Below are positions 1 through 5,949 of a DNA stretch of 11,897 nucleotides, one piece after another. The stretch is from CAYPQL01 sp964412905 (GTDB lineage Bacteria > Patescibacteriota > Minisyncoccia > JAHIHE01 > JAGLIN01), in assembly GCA_964412905.1 (NCBI GenBank), contig CAYPQL010000038.1, positions 1-11,897 of the forward strand, given 5' to 3'. The first letter of the stretch is position 1. Each line of letters starts with the position of its first letter. Below the pieces are notes generated by a model that saw only the letters and a program-made list of their open reading frames with translations, was not told where the DNA came from and made no database searches. The position numbers and the translations under genes are program-made.

Positions 1-398
1 AAAAATGCGATTATTTTATTAATTGTTTTATCAAAATTTTTTACCACTTCATGCTCCCAAACCCTGATAATTTTCCAGCCCGATTTTTTATAATATTTGT
101 TGACCTCTTTATCCCGCTCATTGTTTCGCTCAATTTTATTTATCCAATATTTTTTATTGGTTGACGGTACTCTGCAATGTTTTTTGCATCCGTGCCAAAA
201 ACAAGAATCAATAAAAATTACTGCTCTACGCTTTTTCAAAACCAAATCCGGCTTCCCAAAATATCCTTTTGGATTTTTTCTGTATCTAAACCCCGCTTTC
301 CAAATCGCTTTTCTAAATTCAACTTCAATTTTACTGTCTTTGCTTTTAATTTTAGACATTATTTCGCTTCTTTTCTTTTTGGAAACTGTGTCTGCCAT
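1..398 (-). CDS. vsr: Vsr-type very short patch repair endonuclease, C-terminus cut by the window edge
   Basis: This gene encodes a T:G mismatch endonuclease of the Vsr family, which nicks beside the mismatch left when 5-methylcytosine deaminates at a methylated restriction site. The frame starts at ATG 398 and is open to base 1 (132 codons). Visible are KPDLV with Asp51 at the catalytic position of E. coli Vsr, then FIDSCFWHGC (62-71) with Cys66 and His69 matching the family. The usual His64 is Asp64, a substitution I believe occurs in homologues. Cys71, His74/Cys75 and His116 (VWEH, where E. coli has VWEC) could be the structural zinc ligands. KIERNNERD (88-96) and GWKIIRVWEHEV (107-118) are also family-like. 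It starts 3 nt after the stop of the endonuclease gene, with no Shine-Dalgarno, so translation is probably coupled. Its presence fits the C5-methyltransferase two genes upstream. Confidence 0.88.
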   Translation of the reverse strand, partial: MADTVSKKKRSEIMSKIKSKDSKIEVEFRKAIWKAGFRYRKNPKGYFGKPDLVLKKRRAVIFIDSCFWHGCKKHCRVPSTNKKYWINKIERNNERDKEVNKYYKKSGWKIIRVWEHEVVKNFDKTINKIIAF

Positions 399-401
399 AA
401 T

Positions 402-1181
402 TTAATTATCAAAAAGTTCAACTGGATTGATTTTGAATTGCAACATTTTGGCGGTATCTCTTCCGTTATCCCCGCCCTTTCTTTGCATTCCGATTTTTCC
501 AATTTTTAGACTTCCTTGGCTAGAAATTTTAACATCGCCTTGCCCAAAAACATTCATCGCTTCATTAATCGATTTTAAAATCCAACTGCTTTCACCGTTT
601 ACTTTTAAAATAACCAAAACCCAATCGGCGGAAAACTCGCCTCTGCCTTTCAATAAATCAGAAACGATAAGAATTTTATTTTTTTCAAAAAAATGAATGA
701 TTTTATTCTGATCTTCCTCGCTCATTTCCGATAAAAGCATTCTTCTTGGATCTTTTAAATTTTTTGCGTTCGGCTTTATTTCGCCAGTAAATAATTTTAG
801 AATTTTAATGACATCGGACGGAATATTCCAAAATTCCGCGTATTTATCAACCCACCTTTTGTCTATCTGATTGAAACCTTGCGGATTGCTAACAAGTTTC
901 ACCTGCAAATTTTGCAAATCTTCTTGCGATTTGAATTTTATAATAATTCTGATCCTTACTTGAATATCGGCTTTGTATTGCCCCCGCACTTTTTCCGCTT
1001 TAACATATTCAATGTCGTTAAAATTATATCCCATGACGGCAAGCCATTTTTGAGCTGTTTCATCGGTTTCCCATTTATTAAACCGAGTAATCACATCTTT
1101 TTCGTTTCTAAATCCGCCCTTTGCCGTTTTCGAACCTAGCTTTATCAATCTTTTTATGTCTTTCTTCTTGTTATTTTTCAT
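402..1181 (-). CDS. Probable type II restriction endonuclease (259 aa)
   Basis: This gene lies 1 nt after the RadC-methyltransferase stop and 3 nt before vsr, the expected place of the restriction enzyme of a C5-methylase/Vsr operon. The protein is soluble, with no membrane segment. A plausible PD-(D/E)xK nuclease core is Glu28 (GGFRNEKDV), Asp72 (KADIQV) and Lys95 in QVKLVS, where Gln93 stands in place of the usual acid. The NPQGFNQIDKRW stretch (99-110) and the C-terminal MQRKGGDNGRDTAKMLQFK (232-250) look like conserved family blocks, and I recall similar ends in type II enzymes. I cannot name the family or the recognition sequence. The start ATG 1181 follows the upstream stop directly and lacks a Shine-Dalgarno, which suggests coupled translation. 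The context is strong; the assignment from sequence alone is moderate. Confidence 0.72.
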   Translation of the reverse strand: MKNNKKKDIKRLIKLGSKTAKGGFRNEKDVITRFNKWETDETAQKWLAVMGYNFNDIEYVKAEKVRGQYKADIQVRIRIIIKFKSQEDLQNLQVKLVSNPQGFNQIDKRWVDKYAEFWNIPSDVIKILKLFTGEIKPNAKNLKDPRRMLLSEMSEEDQNKIIHFFEKNKILIVSDLLKGRGEFSADWVLVILKVNGESSWILKSINEAMNVFGQGDVKISSQGSLKIGKIGMQRKGGDNGRDTAKMLQFKINPVELFDN

Positions 1182-1182
1182 T

Positions 1183-2952
1183 TTAATTGTTTATATAATT
1201 TAATAATTGTCTGCCAATCGCTTCAATAGTATTAATTGTCATCGCATTTCCAGCCTGACTTAATAAATAAACATCGGCTACTTTGCCTTTTACTTTTTCC
1301 GCTAAATTTTTTGGAAATCCTTGCAAAAGCAGAGATTCAAACCCTGACAATTTTCTAAATTTTCCATTTCTAATATACAAAATGCCATGTCTGCCTGTTC
1401 GCAAGGTTGGCACTTTGCCGCGATATAACCTTAAATCAGATTGTCTTGTGTCCAAAACCAAATAATCTTCTTTCAATAATTTTTCAACATTAAACAGCCC
1501 TTTATTGTATTTATTATCTAAAAATTTTAAAAATGTCTTATAAGCTCTTTTTTTTTCGTTAAGTTCCAATTCGTCAACATCAATCAAATAATCTTGAATC
1601 TTCGGAGTTTTTACGGGCATTGGCCATTCAAAATGTTTATTTTCTTTCACTAAATCTTTTCTAATGCCAACAAAATAAATTCTTTCTCTCATTTGAGGAA
1701 CGCCGTAATGCAAACTGCTCAATACTCGATGATAAACTTTATATCCCGCTTTGTCTAACTTTTCTAAAATAATTTTTAAAGTTTTCCCGTTCTCATGATT
1801 CTCTAAACCTTTCACATTTTCCAAGATGAAATAAGGCAAATTTTTGGCGTTCATTATTTTAATCAAACCATAAATTATTTGCCCCCTGCGATCACACATT
1901 CCTTTTCTTTGTCCAATAACTGAAAAAGATTGGCAAGGAAAACCGGCGATCATTAGATCAAAATCAGGCAAATCGCTAGCGTTTATTTTCATCAAATCGC
2001 CGTAATTTTTTTCTTCTTGTCCGAAAAATTCTCTATAAGTTTTTTCTGAATTTTTATCAATTTCTGAAAATCCGACACAACTTAATCCCAAATTTTGCAA
2101 CCCAAGGCGTCCCGCACCAATTCCCGCGCAAAAATCTATAAATCGCAAAGCATTATTTCCTTTTTTGCTTTCAGGTAAATCTTGGCTTGAACTTTTTTCA
2201 TAAGAATACGCTTGATTAGCATCAACAAGCAAATCAAACAAAGAAGCTTGCGAACCCTCGGCGGCATAATCCAGACTATCTTTTTGTTTTTTTAATTTTT
2301 CAAAAAAACTATAATGACCATTTTCCGAAATAATAATGAAATCAATAACGGGTATTCCCATTATTTCTCCGGCTTGAGTTATTTTTTCAACAATTTGCTT
2401 GTCTTTTTCGCTTGGCGAAGAATCGCCCGATGGGTGGTTGTGAATTAAAATAATACTGGCGGCGTTTAATTCCGTAGCCGGATAAAATATTTCTCTCGGA
2501 TGGAGCAGTGTTTTATCAAGCAACCCTACGCTAATAACTTCCTTCTTGAGAAGAGAATTTCTTGCGTTAAGATATAAACAAACCAAATGTTCTTTTTTCT
2601 TGTCTCTTAAGTCATAAGCGAGAGATAGAACATCTTGGGAATTTTTAACAATAAGCTCGTTTGATTTTTCGTCCGCGTAGAATCTTTTTACCAAAGAAAT
2701 CGCGGCGGTAATTTGCAAAGCTTTGGCTTGGCCAATCCCTGAAATTTCCAGCAAATCATCAACGGTTATATTTAAAAAGTTTTTGCCGAATTTTTTTATA
2801 ATATTTTCTGAAAGCTGCCTGACATTTTTTCCTTTTATTCCGCTGCCTAAAAGAATAGCCAAAAGATCGCTTTTCGAAAGCGCGTCGGCTCCTTTTTTGA
2901 GAAATCTTTCTCTCGGGCGGTCTATTTTGGGAATATCTTTTATTTTTGCCAT
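1183..2952 (-). CDS. RadC (JAMM) - DNA cytosine-5 methyltransferase fusion protein (589 aa)
   Basis: One open frame holds two complete proteins. Residues 1-218 are RadC/DUF2466: an N-terminal RPRERFLKKGADALSKSDLL block, a helix-hairpin-helix (67-85, LLEISGIGQAKA), Glu138 and the JAMM motif HNHPSGDSSPSEKD (171-184; His171, His173, Ser181, Asp184). Residues 269-587 are a C5-methyltransferase: motif I FIDFCAGIGAGRLGL (271-285), motif IV GFPCQSFS with catalytic Cys340, motif VI ENVKGL (378-383), motif VIII QMRERIYFVG (420-429), a target-recognition region of roughly 435-515, and motif X GNAMTINTIEAIGRQ (568-582). The 50-aa linker has QASLF (235-239), a match to the DnaN clamp-binding consensus QL(S/D)LF. 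There is no internal ATG, GTG or TTG in a sensible place to make a free methylase, so the fusion should be translated whole. The protein should methylate and protect the site cut by the next gene's product. The role of RadC is unknown; despite its name, a repair role is poorly supported. Confidence 0.93.
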   Translation of the reverse strand: MAKIKDIPKIDRPRERFLKKGADALSKSDLLAILLGSGIKGKNVRQLSENIIKKFGKNFLNITVDDLLEISGIGQAKALQITAAISLVKRFYADEKSNELIVKNSQDVLSLAYDLRDKKKEHLVCLYLNARNSLLKKEVISVGLLDKTLLHPREIFYPATELNAASIILIHNHPSGDSSPSEKDKQIVEKITQAGEIMGIPVIDFIIISENGHYSFFEKLKKQKDSLDYAAEGSQASLFDLLVDANQAYSYEKSSSQDLPESKKGNNALRFIDFCAGIGAGRLGLQNLGLSCVGFSEIDKNSEKTYREFFGQEEKNYGDLMKINASDLPDFDLMIAGFPCQSFSVIGQRKGMCDRRGQIIYGLIKIMNAKNLPYFILENVKGLENHENGKTLKIILEKLDKAGYKVYHRVLSSLHYGVPQMRERIYFVGIRKDLVKENKHFEWPMPVKTPKIQDYLIDVDELELNEKKRAYKTFLKFLDNKYNKGLFNVEKLLKEDYLVLDTRQSDLRLYRGKVPTLRTGRHGILYIRNGKFRKLSGFESLLLQGFPKNLAEKVKGKVADVYLLSQAGNAMTINTIEAIGRQLLNYINN

Positions 2953-3015
2953 AGTTTTTATTTTGTTAAATTCTCAATTAAAATTCCCGATACTTCCGCT
3001 TCTTTCCGCATATTC

Positions 3016-3024
3016 ATTATAGCA
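3016..3024 (-). promoter_or_regulatory. Extended -10 promoter of the R-M operon
   Basis: The minus strand reads TGCTATAAT, a perfect TATAAT at 3021-3016 with an upstream TGn extension. No good -35 lies at 17 bp (GGTTAA). A TTGACG at 3050-3045 is 23 bp away, which is too far. Start of transcription would be near 3009, giving a leader of about 57 nt before ATG 2952, with no Shine-Dalgarno. The 16-base block 3013-3028 is repeated exactly at 3886-3901 before the 119-aa gene. Confidence 0.6.
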
Positions 3025-3124
3025 CAAAACCCGCATTTTTAACCCGTCAACTTTTTCCGTCCAAAATATCGCTGGCAGAGTCAGTTTTTCTTTTTGTATT
3101 TTAAGCGGGTTATTATAATTTTTT

Positions 3125-3313
3125 TTAGATTTTTTTTATTTTAGCTTCTTTTTGTATATCCACATCAACAAATTCAAAACTATTCATAAAAAACCACTCC
3201 ATCGGATCAAGAAGCTTGCCGCATAGCGGACATTGATAATCAATATTTCCAACTTTAACAGCATTTTTATAATCATGTCTGCATTTCATTTTTTGTTTTT
3301 TCATATTTTTCAC
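3125..3313 (-). CDS. Small zinc-ribbon-like protein (62 aa)
   Basis: This short protein has Cys11-x-His13 (KCRHDY) and Cys28-x-x-Cys31 (CPLCG), a spacing that could bind one zinc ion. After them come LLDPMEWFFMNSFEF and a lysine-rich tail. I do not recognise a named family and assign no function. The longest frame begins with GTG at 3313; ATG at 3304 (MKKQKMKC) is an equally likely start, and neither has a Shine-Dalgarno. It lies alone between the R-M operon promoter and the possible hsdM remnant, all on the minus strand. The Cys/His pattern makes it more credible than a chance frame. Confidence 0.5.
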   Translation of the reverse strand: MKNMKKQKMKCRHDYKNAVKVGNIDYQCPLCGKLLDPMEWFFMNSFEFVDVDIQKEAKIKKI

Positions 3314-3329
3314 ATTAATTTTTAATTAC

Positions 3330-3350
3330 GGCGAATTCGCCATAATTATA
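3330..3350 (-). promoter_or_regulatory. Possible -10 and 12-bp palindrome before the zinc-ribbon gene
   Basis: TATAAT is present on the minus strand at 3350-3345, with only a weak -35 (TTTAAA at 3373-3368). The perfect palindrome GGCGAATTCGCC (3330-3341) follows where transcription would begin. It could be an operator or a small hairpin in the leader. The -10 overlaps the stop codon of the preceding frame, so this is tentative. Confidence 0.25.
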
Positions 3351-3507
3351 TTTCAAACCCGATGCTTTTTAAATTCTTTTTAATCCTGTCCTCCAACTCC
3401 TTTGATTGTTTAAATTGACCAGATAATTCCTTAGTAAGCTTTGCCATTTTTTCTTCAAATACTGCATCGTATTCTTCCGTTAGTTCGCGATTTTTTTTAC
3501 AAATACA
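3346..3507 (-). pseudogene. Possible relic of a type I DNA methylase (HsdM) C-terminus
   Basis: This is an open minus-strand frame that begins right after a TGA at 3510-3508 and ends with TAA at 3346. It has only one internal ATG (3447, leaving 33 aa). The peptide contains EEYDAVFEEKMAKL and KELEDRIKKNLKSIGFEI, a charged helical tail of the kind that ends many HsdM subunits of type I restriction systems. No methylase domain precedes it; the upstream reading is the end of the 119-aa membrane protein gene in another frame, overlapping by 11 nt. It could be a degraded remnant left by recombination, or a chance coiled-coil-like small ORF. The resemblance is from memory and unchecked. Confidence 0.35.
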
Positions 3508-3856
3508 TCAAATTCAAAACCGCCATCAAAAACGCAAGCGGCGGGAGGATTATCCAGATCAGATAAATTCCCAGGATTACAGCTATGGAAATTATCATAA
3601 TTATAAAACCGATTAGAACGCGGCCAAGCCTAAAAATCGGACCGATCACGCGGCCCATATACGAGTAATCTCCGAAAATCGGCTGGAACAGTAATTTTAA
3701 ATTTATAAAAACGCCAATGTCTCTCTCAATCCCTTTTATAAAACCAATCTCCTTCCGCCAAAAACTTTTTGAACTTGAAACATACCAAAAATAGAAGAAA
3801 TTAAAAATCCCTCTTATAAAATTCACCGGCAAATTCGCAAAATATTCCGAGATCAT
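3497..3856 (-). CDS. Small integral membrane protein of CPR type (119 aa)
   Basis: The protein has a hydrophobic aromatic-rich N-terminal stretch (10-28), a basic middle part, the block LFQPIFGDYSYMGRVIGPIF (56-75), and two strongly hydrophobic segments at about 80-98 and 99-118 that end the protein. The LF-x-P...Y...GR-x-IG-x-x-x-R pattern resembles small conserved membrane proteins I recall from Parcubacteria genomes, whose function is unknown to me. It has its own extended -10 promoter 26 nt upstream of the ATG and a bidirectional terminator beyond that, so it is probably transcribed separately from the permease genes. There is no Shine-Dalgarno at a normal distance. Confidence 0.68.
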   Translation of the reverse strand: MISEYFANLPVNFIRGIFNFFYFWYVSSSKSFWRKEIGFIKGIERDIGVFINLKLLFQPIFGDYSYMGRVIGPIFRLGRVLIGFIIMIISIAVILGIYLIWIILPPLAFLMAVLNLMYL

Positions 3857-3888
3857 TTTGTTTATTAAGCTCGCTTAAACTTGATTTC

Positions 3889-3897
3889 ATTATAGCA
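3889..3897 (-). promoter_or_regulatory. Extended -10 promoter of the 119-aa membrane protein gene
   Basis: The minus strand reads TGCTATAAT with TATAAT at 3894-3889. Transcription would start near 3882, a leader of about 26 nt. The surrounding 16 bases (3886-3901) are identical to those of the R-M operon promoter at 3013-3028. No clear -35 is present, as is common with TGn-extended promoters. Confidence 0.6.
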
Positions 3898-3946
3898 CAA
3901 ATCAAGGTTTTGATAAATTTTTTATTTGCATTTCTCCGCATTATTA

Positions 3947-3982
3947 AAAACACTATGATAATTCATATTATCATAGTGTTTT
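3947..3982. terminator. Bidirectional hairpin terminator
   Basis: A perfect 16-bp inverted repeat (arms 3947-3962 and 3967-3982, loop TCAT) has A-rich and T-rich outer ends, so either strand gives a hairpin followed by uridines. It lies about 175 nt past the stop of the first MacB-type permease gene and just upstream of the promoter of the 119-aa gene. It most likely ends the permease transcript. Confidence 0.72.
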
Positions 3983-4022
3983 GATTTTACGGCTTTTAAT
4001 CAAAAATATTTTCAACCTTGCG

Positions 4023-4111
4023 CAATTTCCCAATTTCCAATTTCCCAATTTCCCAATTTCTAATTTCTAGTTTCTAGTTTCTAGTTTCTAGTTTCCCAAT
4101 TTCTATGAATT
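4023..4111. repeat. Short tandem repeats of the TTTCCCAA / TTTCTAG type
   Basis: Downstream of the first permease gene the sequence is made of 7-8-nt units: about four TTTCCCAA-like units, then about four exact TTTCTAG units, then TTTCCCAA again, running into TTAATTCG-like units up to 4148. No frame, promoter or stable hairpin is visible in it. It belongs to the same style of intergenic microsatellite as 7405-7500 and 11367-11397. Confidence 0.8.
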
Positions 4112-4180
4112 TCCAATCCGTTAATTCGTTAATTCTTTAATCCGTTAATAAATAATCACTCATACCTCAACGCCTCAATC
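4092..4180. repeat. 89-bp perfect direct repeat, copy 1
   Basis: This segment is identical base for base to 6103-6191 (offset 2011). It covers the last eight codons and stop of the first permease gene plus 64 bp beyond it. The match stops abruptly on both sides: A versus G at 4181/6192 and G versus A at 4091/6102. Confidence 0.95.
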
Positions 4181-5415
4181 ACATTCATCTTTGCCGCTTT
4201 TTTTGCGGGATACCAGCCGAAGACGATTCCAAAAAATGCCGCCACTAAAAATGAAATGGCGATGGCGCTGAAAGAAATTACAAACGGCCATTCAAAGCCG
4301 AAGGAATTTATGGCATAAGTCATTATATAAGAAATCAAAATTCCCCAGAAAACTCCTCCGACTCCTCCGATAAGCGAGATCAAAATCGCTTCCAAAACAA
4401 ACTGCGAAAGGATGTCTTTGTTTTTCGCGCCAAGTGATTTTCGCAAACCTATTTCGCGAGTTCTTTCTGTTACTATCACGAGCATCGTATTCATTACGCC
4501 GATTCCGCCGACCAGCAAAGATATAGCCGCCAAAAGCCCGAGCAGAAGCGAGATGGCGCCCGTTATGGAATCTATGGTTTCCACCGCCTGATCCATCGTC
4601 ATAAGCTGGAAGTCGTCGTTTTTAGGATCATCAATATTATGCCTTTGGCGGAGAAGCTGGGCGATTTCTATTTTCGCCTGCGAGAAATATTTCTTGTCTT
4701 TTATCTGCATCCCGATTTCAAGAATATGATCCACGCCTAGAATTAATTTTTGCGTAGTATAAATCGGGATCATCACCATCTCATCCATATTAAAACCAAA
4801 TATCACTCCTCTGCTCGCCAAAACCCCGATTACTTCAAAGCTATTATTTTTTATTTTTATTCTTTCTCCGATCGGATTAGTATTTGGAAAAAATTTGTCC
4901 GCGACCGCGCTTCCGATGACGACCACTTTCGCCATTCCCTTGTTTTCATTTTCCGTGAAAAACCTGCCGTTCGTAATTTTAGTCTGGGAGTCAATTTGCG
5001 GATAATACGAATCGGAAGCCATAATCAAAACCTGCTCTTCTTTATTCTGGTATTTCGCCCATTCCTGCGACGAAGAATATCCCGACACGGCTTCAATATA
5101 CGGAAATCTTTTCTGGTCCCGAATCGCTTCCGCGTCCGACGATTTTAATGTTGTTATGACTACGCCCTCCGCTGTAGAGCGCATACTATTCCCGAAATCA
5201 CTGCCCGGAATTTTGATCTGCGCCGACATCAAATTCGGCCCGAACGCGTCAATCTGCCCCACCACCAGCGCCCTCAACCCCTGCCCCACCGACACAATCA
5301 CAATCACCGCCGCCACGCCAATAACTATTCCAAGAACCGAAAGAGCCGTCCTGGTTTTATTAGTTCTCAAACCGGTTAAAGCGAGTTTTAGAATTTTGGG
5401 GATTGGGGTTGACAT
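4156..5415 (-). CDS. MacB/FtsX-type ABC transporter permease 1 (419 aa)
   Basis: This is a membrane permease of the MacB/LolE type, expected to work as a mechanotransmission subunit with a separate ATPase rather than forming a classic channel. A basic N-terminus precedes TM1 (about 24-44, ALSVLGIVIGVAAVIVIVSV). A MacB-type extracytoplasmic domain (about 45-283) and three more membrane segments (about 286-312, 336-366, 379-401) follow. Family hallmarks are VTERTREIGLRKSLGAK (315-331) and the final YPAKKAAKMNVIEALRYE. No nucleotide-binding domain is fused; the nearby ATPase gene (7503-8231) is the likely partner. It aligns along its length with the second permease, so the two are paralogues and may form a heterodimer. 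ATG 5415 has no Shine-Dalgarno. A plus-strand gene and hairpin cluster separate it from its relatives. The substrate is unknown. Confidence 0.93.
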   Translation of the reverse strand: MSTPIPKILKLALTGLRTNKTRTALSVLGIVIGVAAVIVIVSVGQGLRALVVGQIDAFGPNLMSAQIKIPGSDFGNSMRSTAEGVVITTLKSSDAEAIRDQKRFPYIEAVSGYSSSQEWAKYQNKEEQVLIMASDSYYPQIDSQTKITNGRFFTENENKGMAKVVVIGSAVADKFFPNTNPIGERIKIKNNSFEVIGVLASRGVIFGFNMDEMVMIPIYTTQKLILGVDHILEIGMQIKDKKYFSQAKIEIAQLLRQRHNIDDPKNDDFQLMTMDQAVETIDSITGAISLLLGLLAAISLLVGGIGVMNTMLVIVTERTREIGLRKSLGAKNKDILSQFVLEAILISLIGGVGGVFWGILISYIMTYAINSFGFEWPFVISFSAIAISFLVAAFFGIVFGWYPAKKAAKMNVIEALRYE

Positions 5416-5453
5416 AAATTTTTTATATGATATAGTGTTTTATTGTGGATGAA

Positions 5454-5465
5454 CCTATTCACAAA
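5454..5465. repeat. 12-bp inverted repeat, left arm
   Basis: CCTATTCACAAA here is the exact reverse complement of 6035-6046. The two arms bracket the plus-strand 128-aa gene, its terminator and two of the hairpins. This arm lies in the divergent control region (5416-5486) between permease 1 and the plus-strand gene, where I see no confident -35/-10 pair on either strand. Confidence 0.6.
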
Positions 5466-5475
5466 TAAATAAAGC

Positions 5476-5479
5476 GAGG
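5476..5479 (+). promoter_or_regulatory. Shine-Dalgarno of the 128-aa gene
   Basis: GCGAGG with its GAGG core sits 7 nt before ATG 5487 and fixes that start. It is the only clear Shine-Dalgarno in the window; none of the minus-strand genes has one. Confidence 0.75.
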
Positions 5480-5486
5480 TTATAAA

Positions 5487-5873
5487 ATGGTAAAAATAAC
5501 AGAATATGATGAAGCTGGAATGACAGGAATGGACGATGCAAGAAGAAGTTTTCATTTAAACTTCGAAATAAAAGAAGATAAAAAAGGAAACCCGGTGAGC
5601 CTTATTCTAACAGCAGAGAAACAGGGGGAAGCGGAATTTTTCTGCATAACATTTCTCAAGGCATTGGGAAACAGAAATGCAGGATTTAATCCTACAGACG
5701 AAGGGATTATATTTTTTAATGAAGAATGTCCCTTTCAACCAGCTAAGATAGCTTTTACGCTTGACGATAAAAAGCGAGAAAAATTGCAAGAATTTCTAAA
5801 GGTAAAAAAACTTGCGGTAATGGATATGCGACCTGAAAGAATAGGGATTAAGATTTTTCAGCATAAAAATTAA
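5487..5873 (+). CDS. Hypothetical soluble protein (128 aa), lone plus-strand gene
   Basis: I do not recognise this protein. It is soluble and mixed in charge, with no signal peptide or membrane segment. The pattern of alternating strands (RSFHLNFEIKED, VSLILTAEKQ, AKIAFTLDD) followed by a charged helix (DKKREKLQEFLKVKKL, 92-107) suggests a small alpha/beta fold. Cys53 and Cys81 are its only cysteines. It is well supported as a gene: a Shine-Dalgarno at proper distance, an ATG, and a hairpin with a T-run 13 nt after the TAA. It lies on the opposite strand between two paralogous permease genes that should be neighbours, and is bracketed by a 12-bp inverted repeat and by 89-bp direct repeats. 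It therefore looks like inserted cargo rather than part of the transporter. Confidence 0.75.
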   Translation: MVKITEYDEAGMTGMDDARRSFHLNFEIKEDKKGNPVSLILTAEKQGEAEFFCITFLKALGNRNAGFNPTDEGIIFFNEECPFQPAKIAFTLDDKKREKLQEFLKVKKLAVMDMRPERIGIKIFQHKN

Positions 5874-5885
5874 AAGTATCCCGTT

Positions 5886-5920
5886 GGTCCATCTCTCTGA
5901 TTTGGACCTTCTTTTTTTAT
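5886..5920 (+). terminator. Rho-independent terminator of the 128-aa gene
   Basis: GGTCCA (5886-5891) pairs with TGGACC (5903-5908) across an 11-nt loop and is followed by TTCTTTTTTTAT. It sits 13 nt after the stop codon on the plus strand. Confidence 0.75.
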
Positions 5921-5949
5921 TTCTTCCAATCCCGCCTGCAAATAATTCG

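Noticed and set aside
97..509. Plus-strand ORFs of 102 and 110 aa near the left edge
   Set aside because: They are antisense to the Vsr gene, whose reading frame carries the recognisable motifs.
3045..3050. TTGACG as -35 of the R-M operon
   Set aside because: The 23-nt spacing to the TATAAT is too long for sigma70; the extended -10 alone is the better reading.
3508..3510. TGA read as glycine or tryptophan (recoded CPR lineages), which would extend the hsdM-like frame
   Set aside because: Both permeases, the adaptor and the superoxide reductase end properly at TGA, so UGA is a stop here.
4023..4111. CRISPR array
   Set aside because: The units are 7-8 nt with no unique spacers. There are no Cas genes, and no 24-40-nt repeats anywhere in the window.
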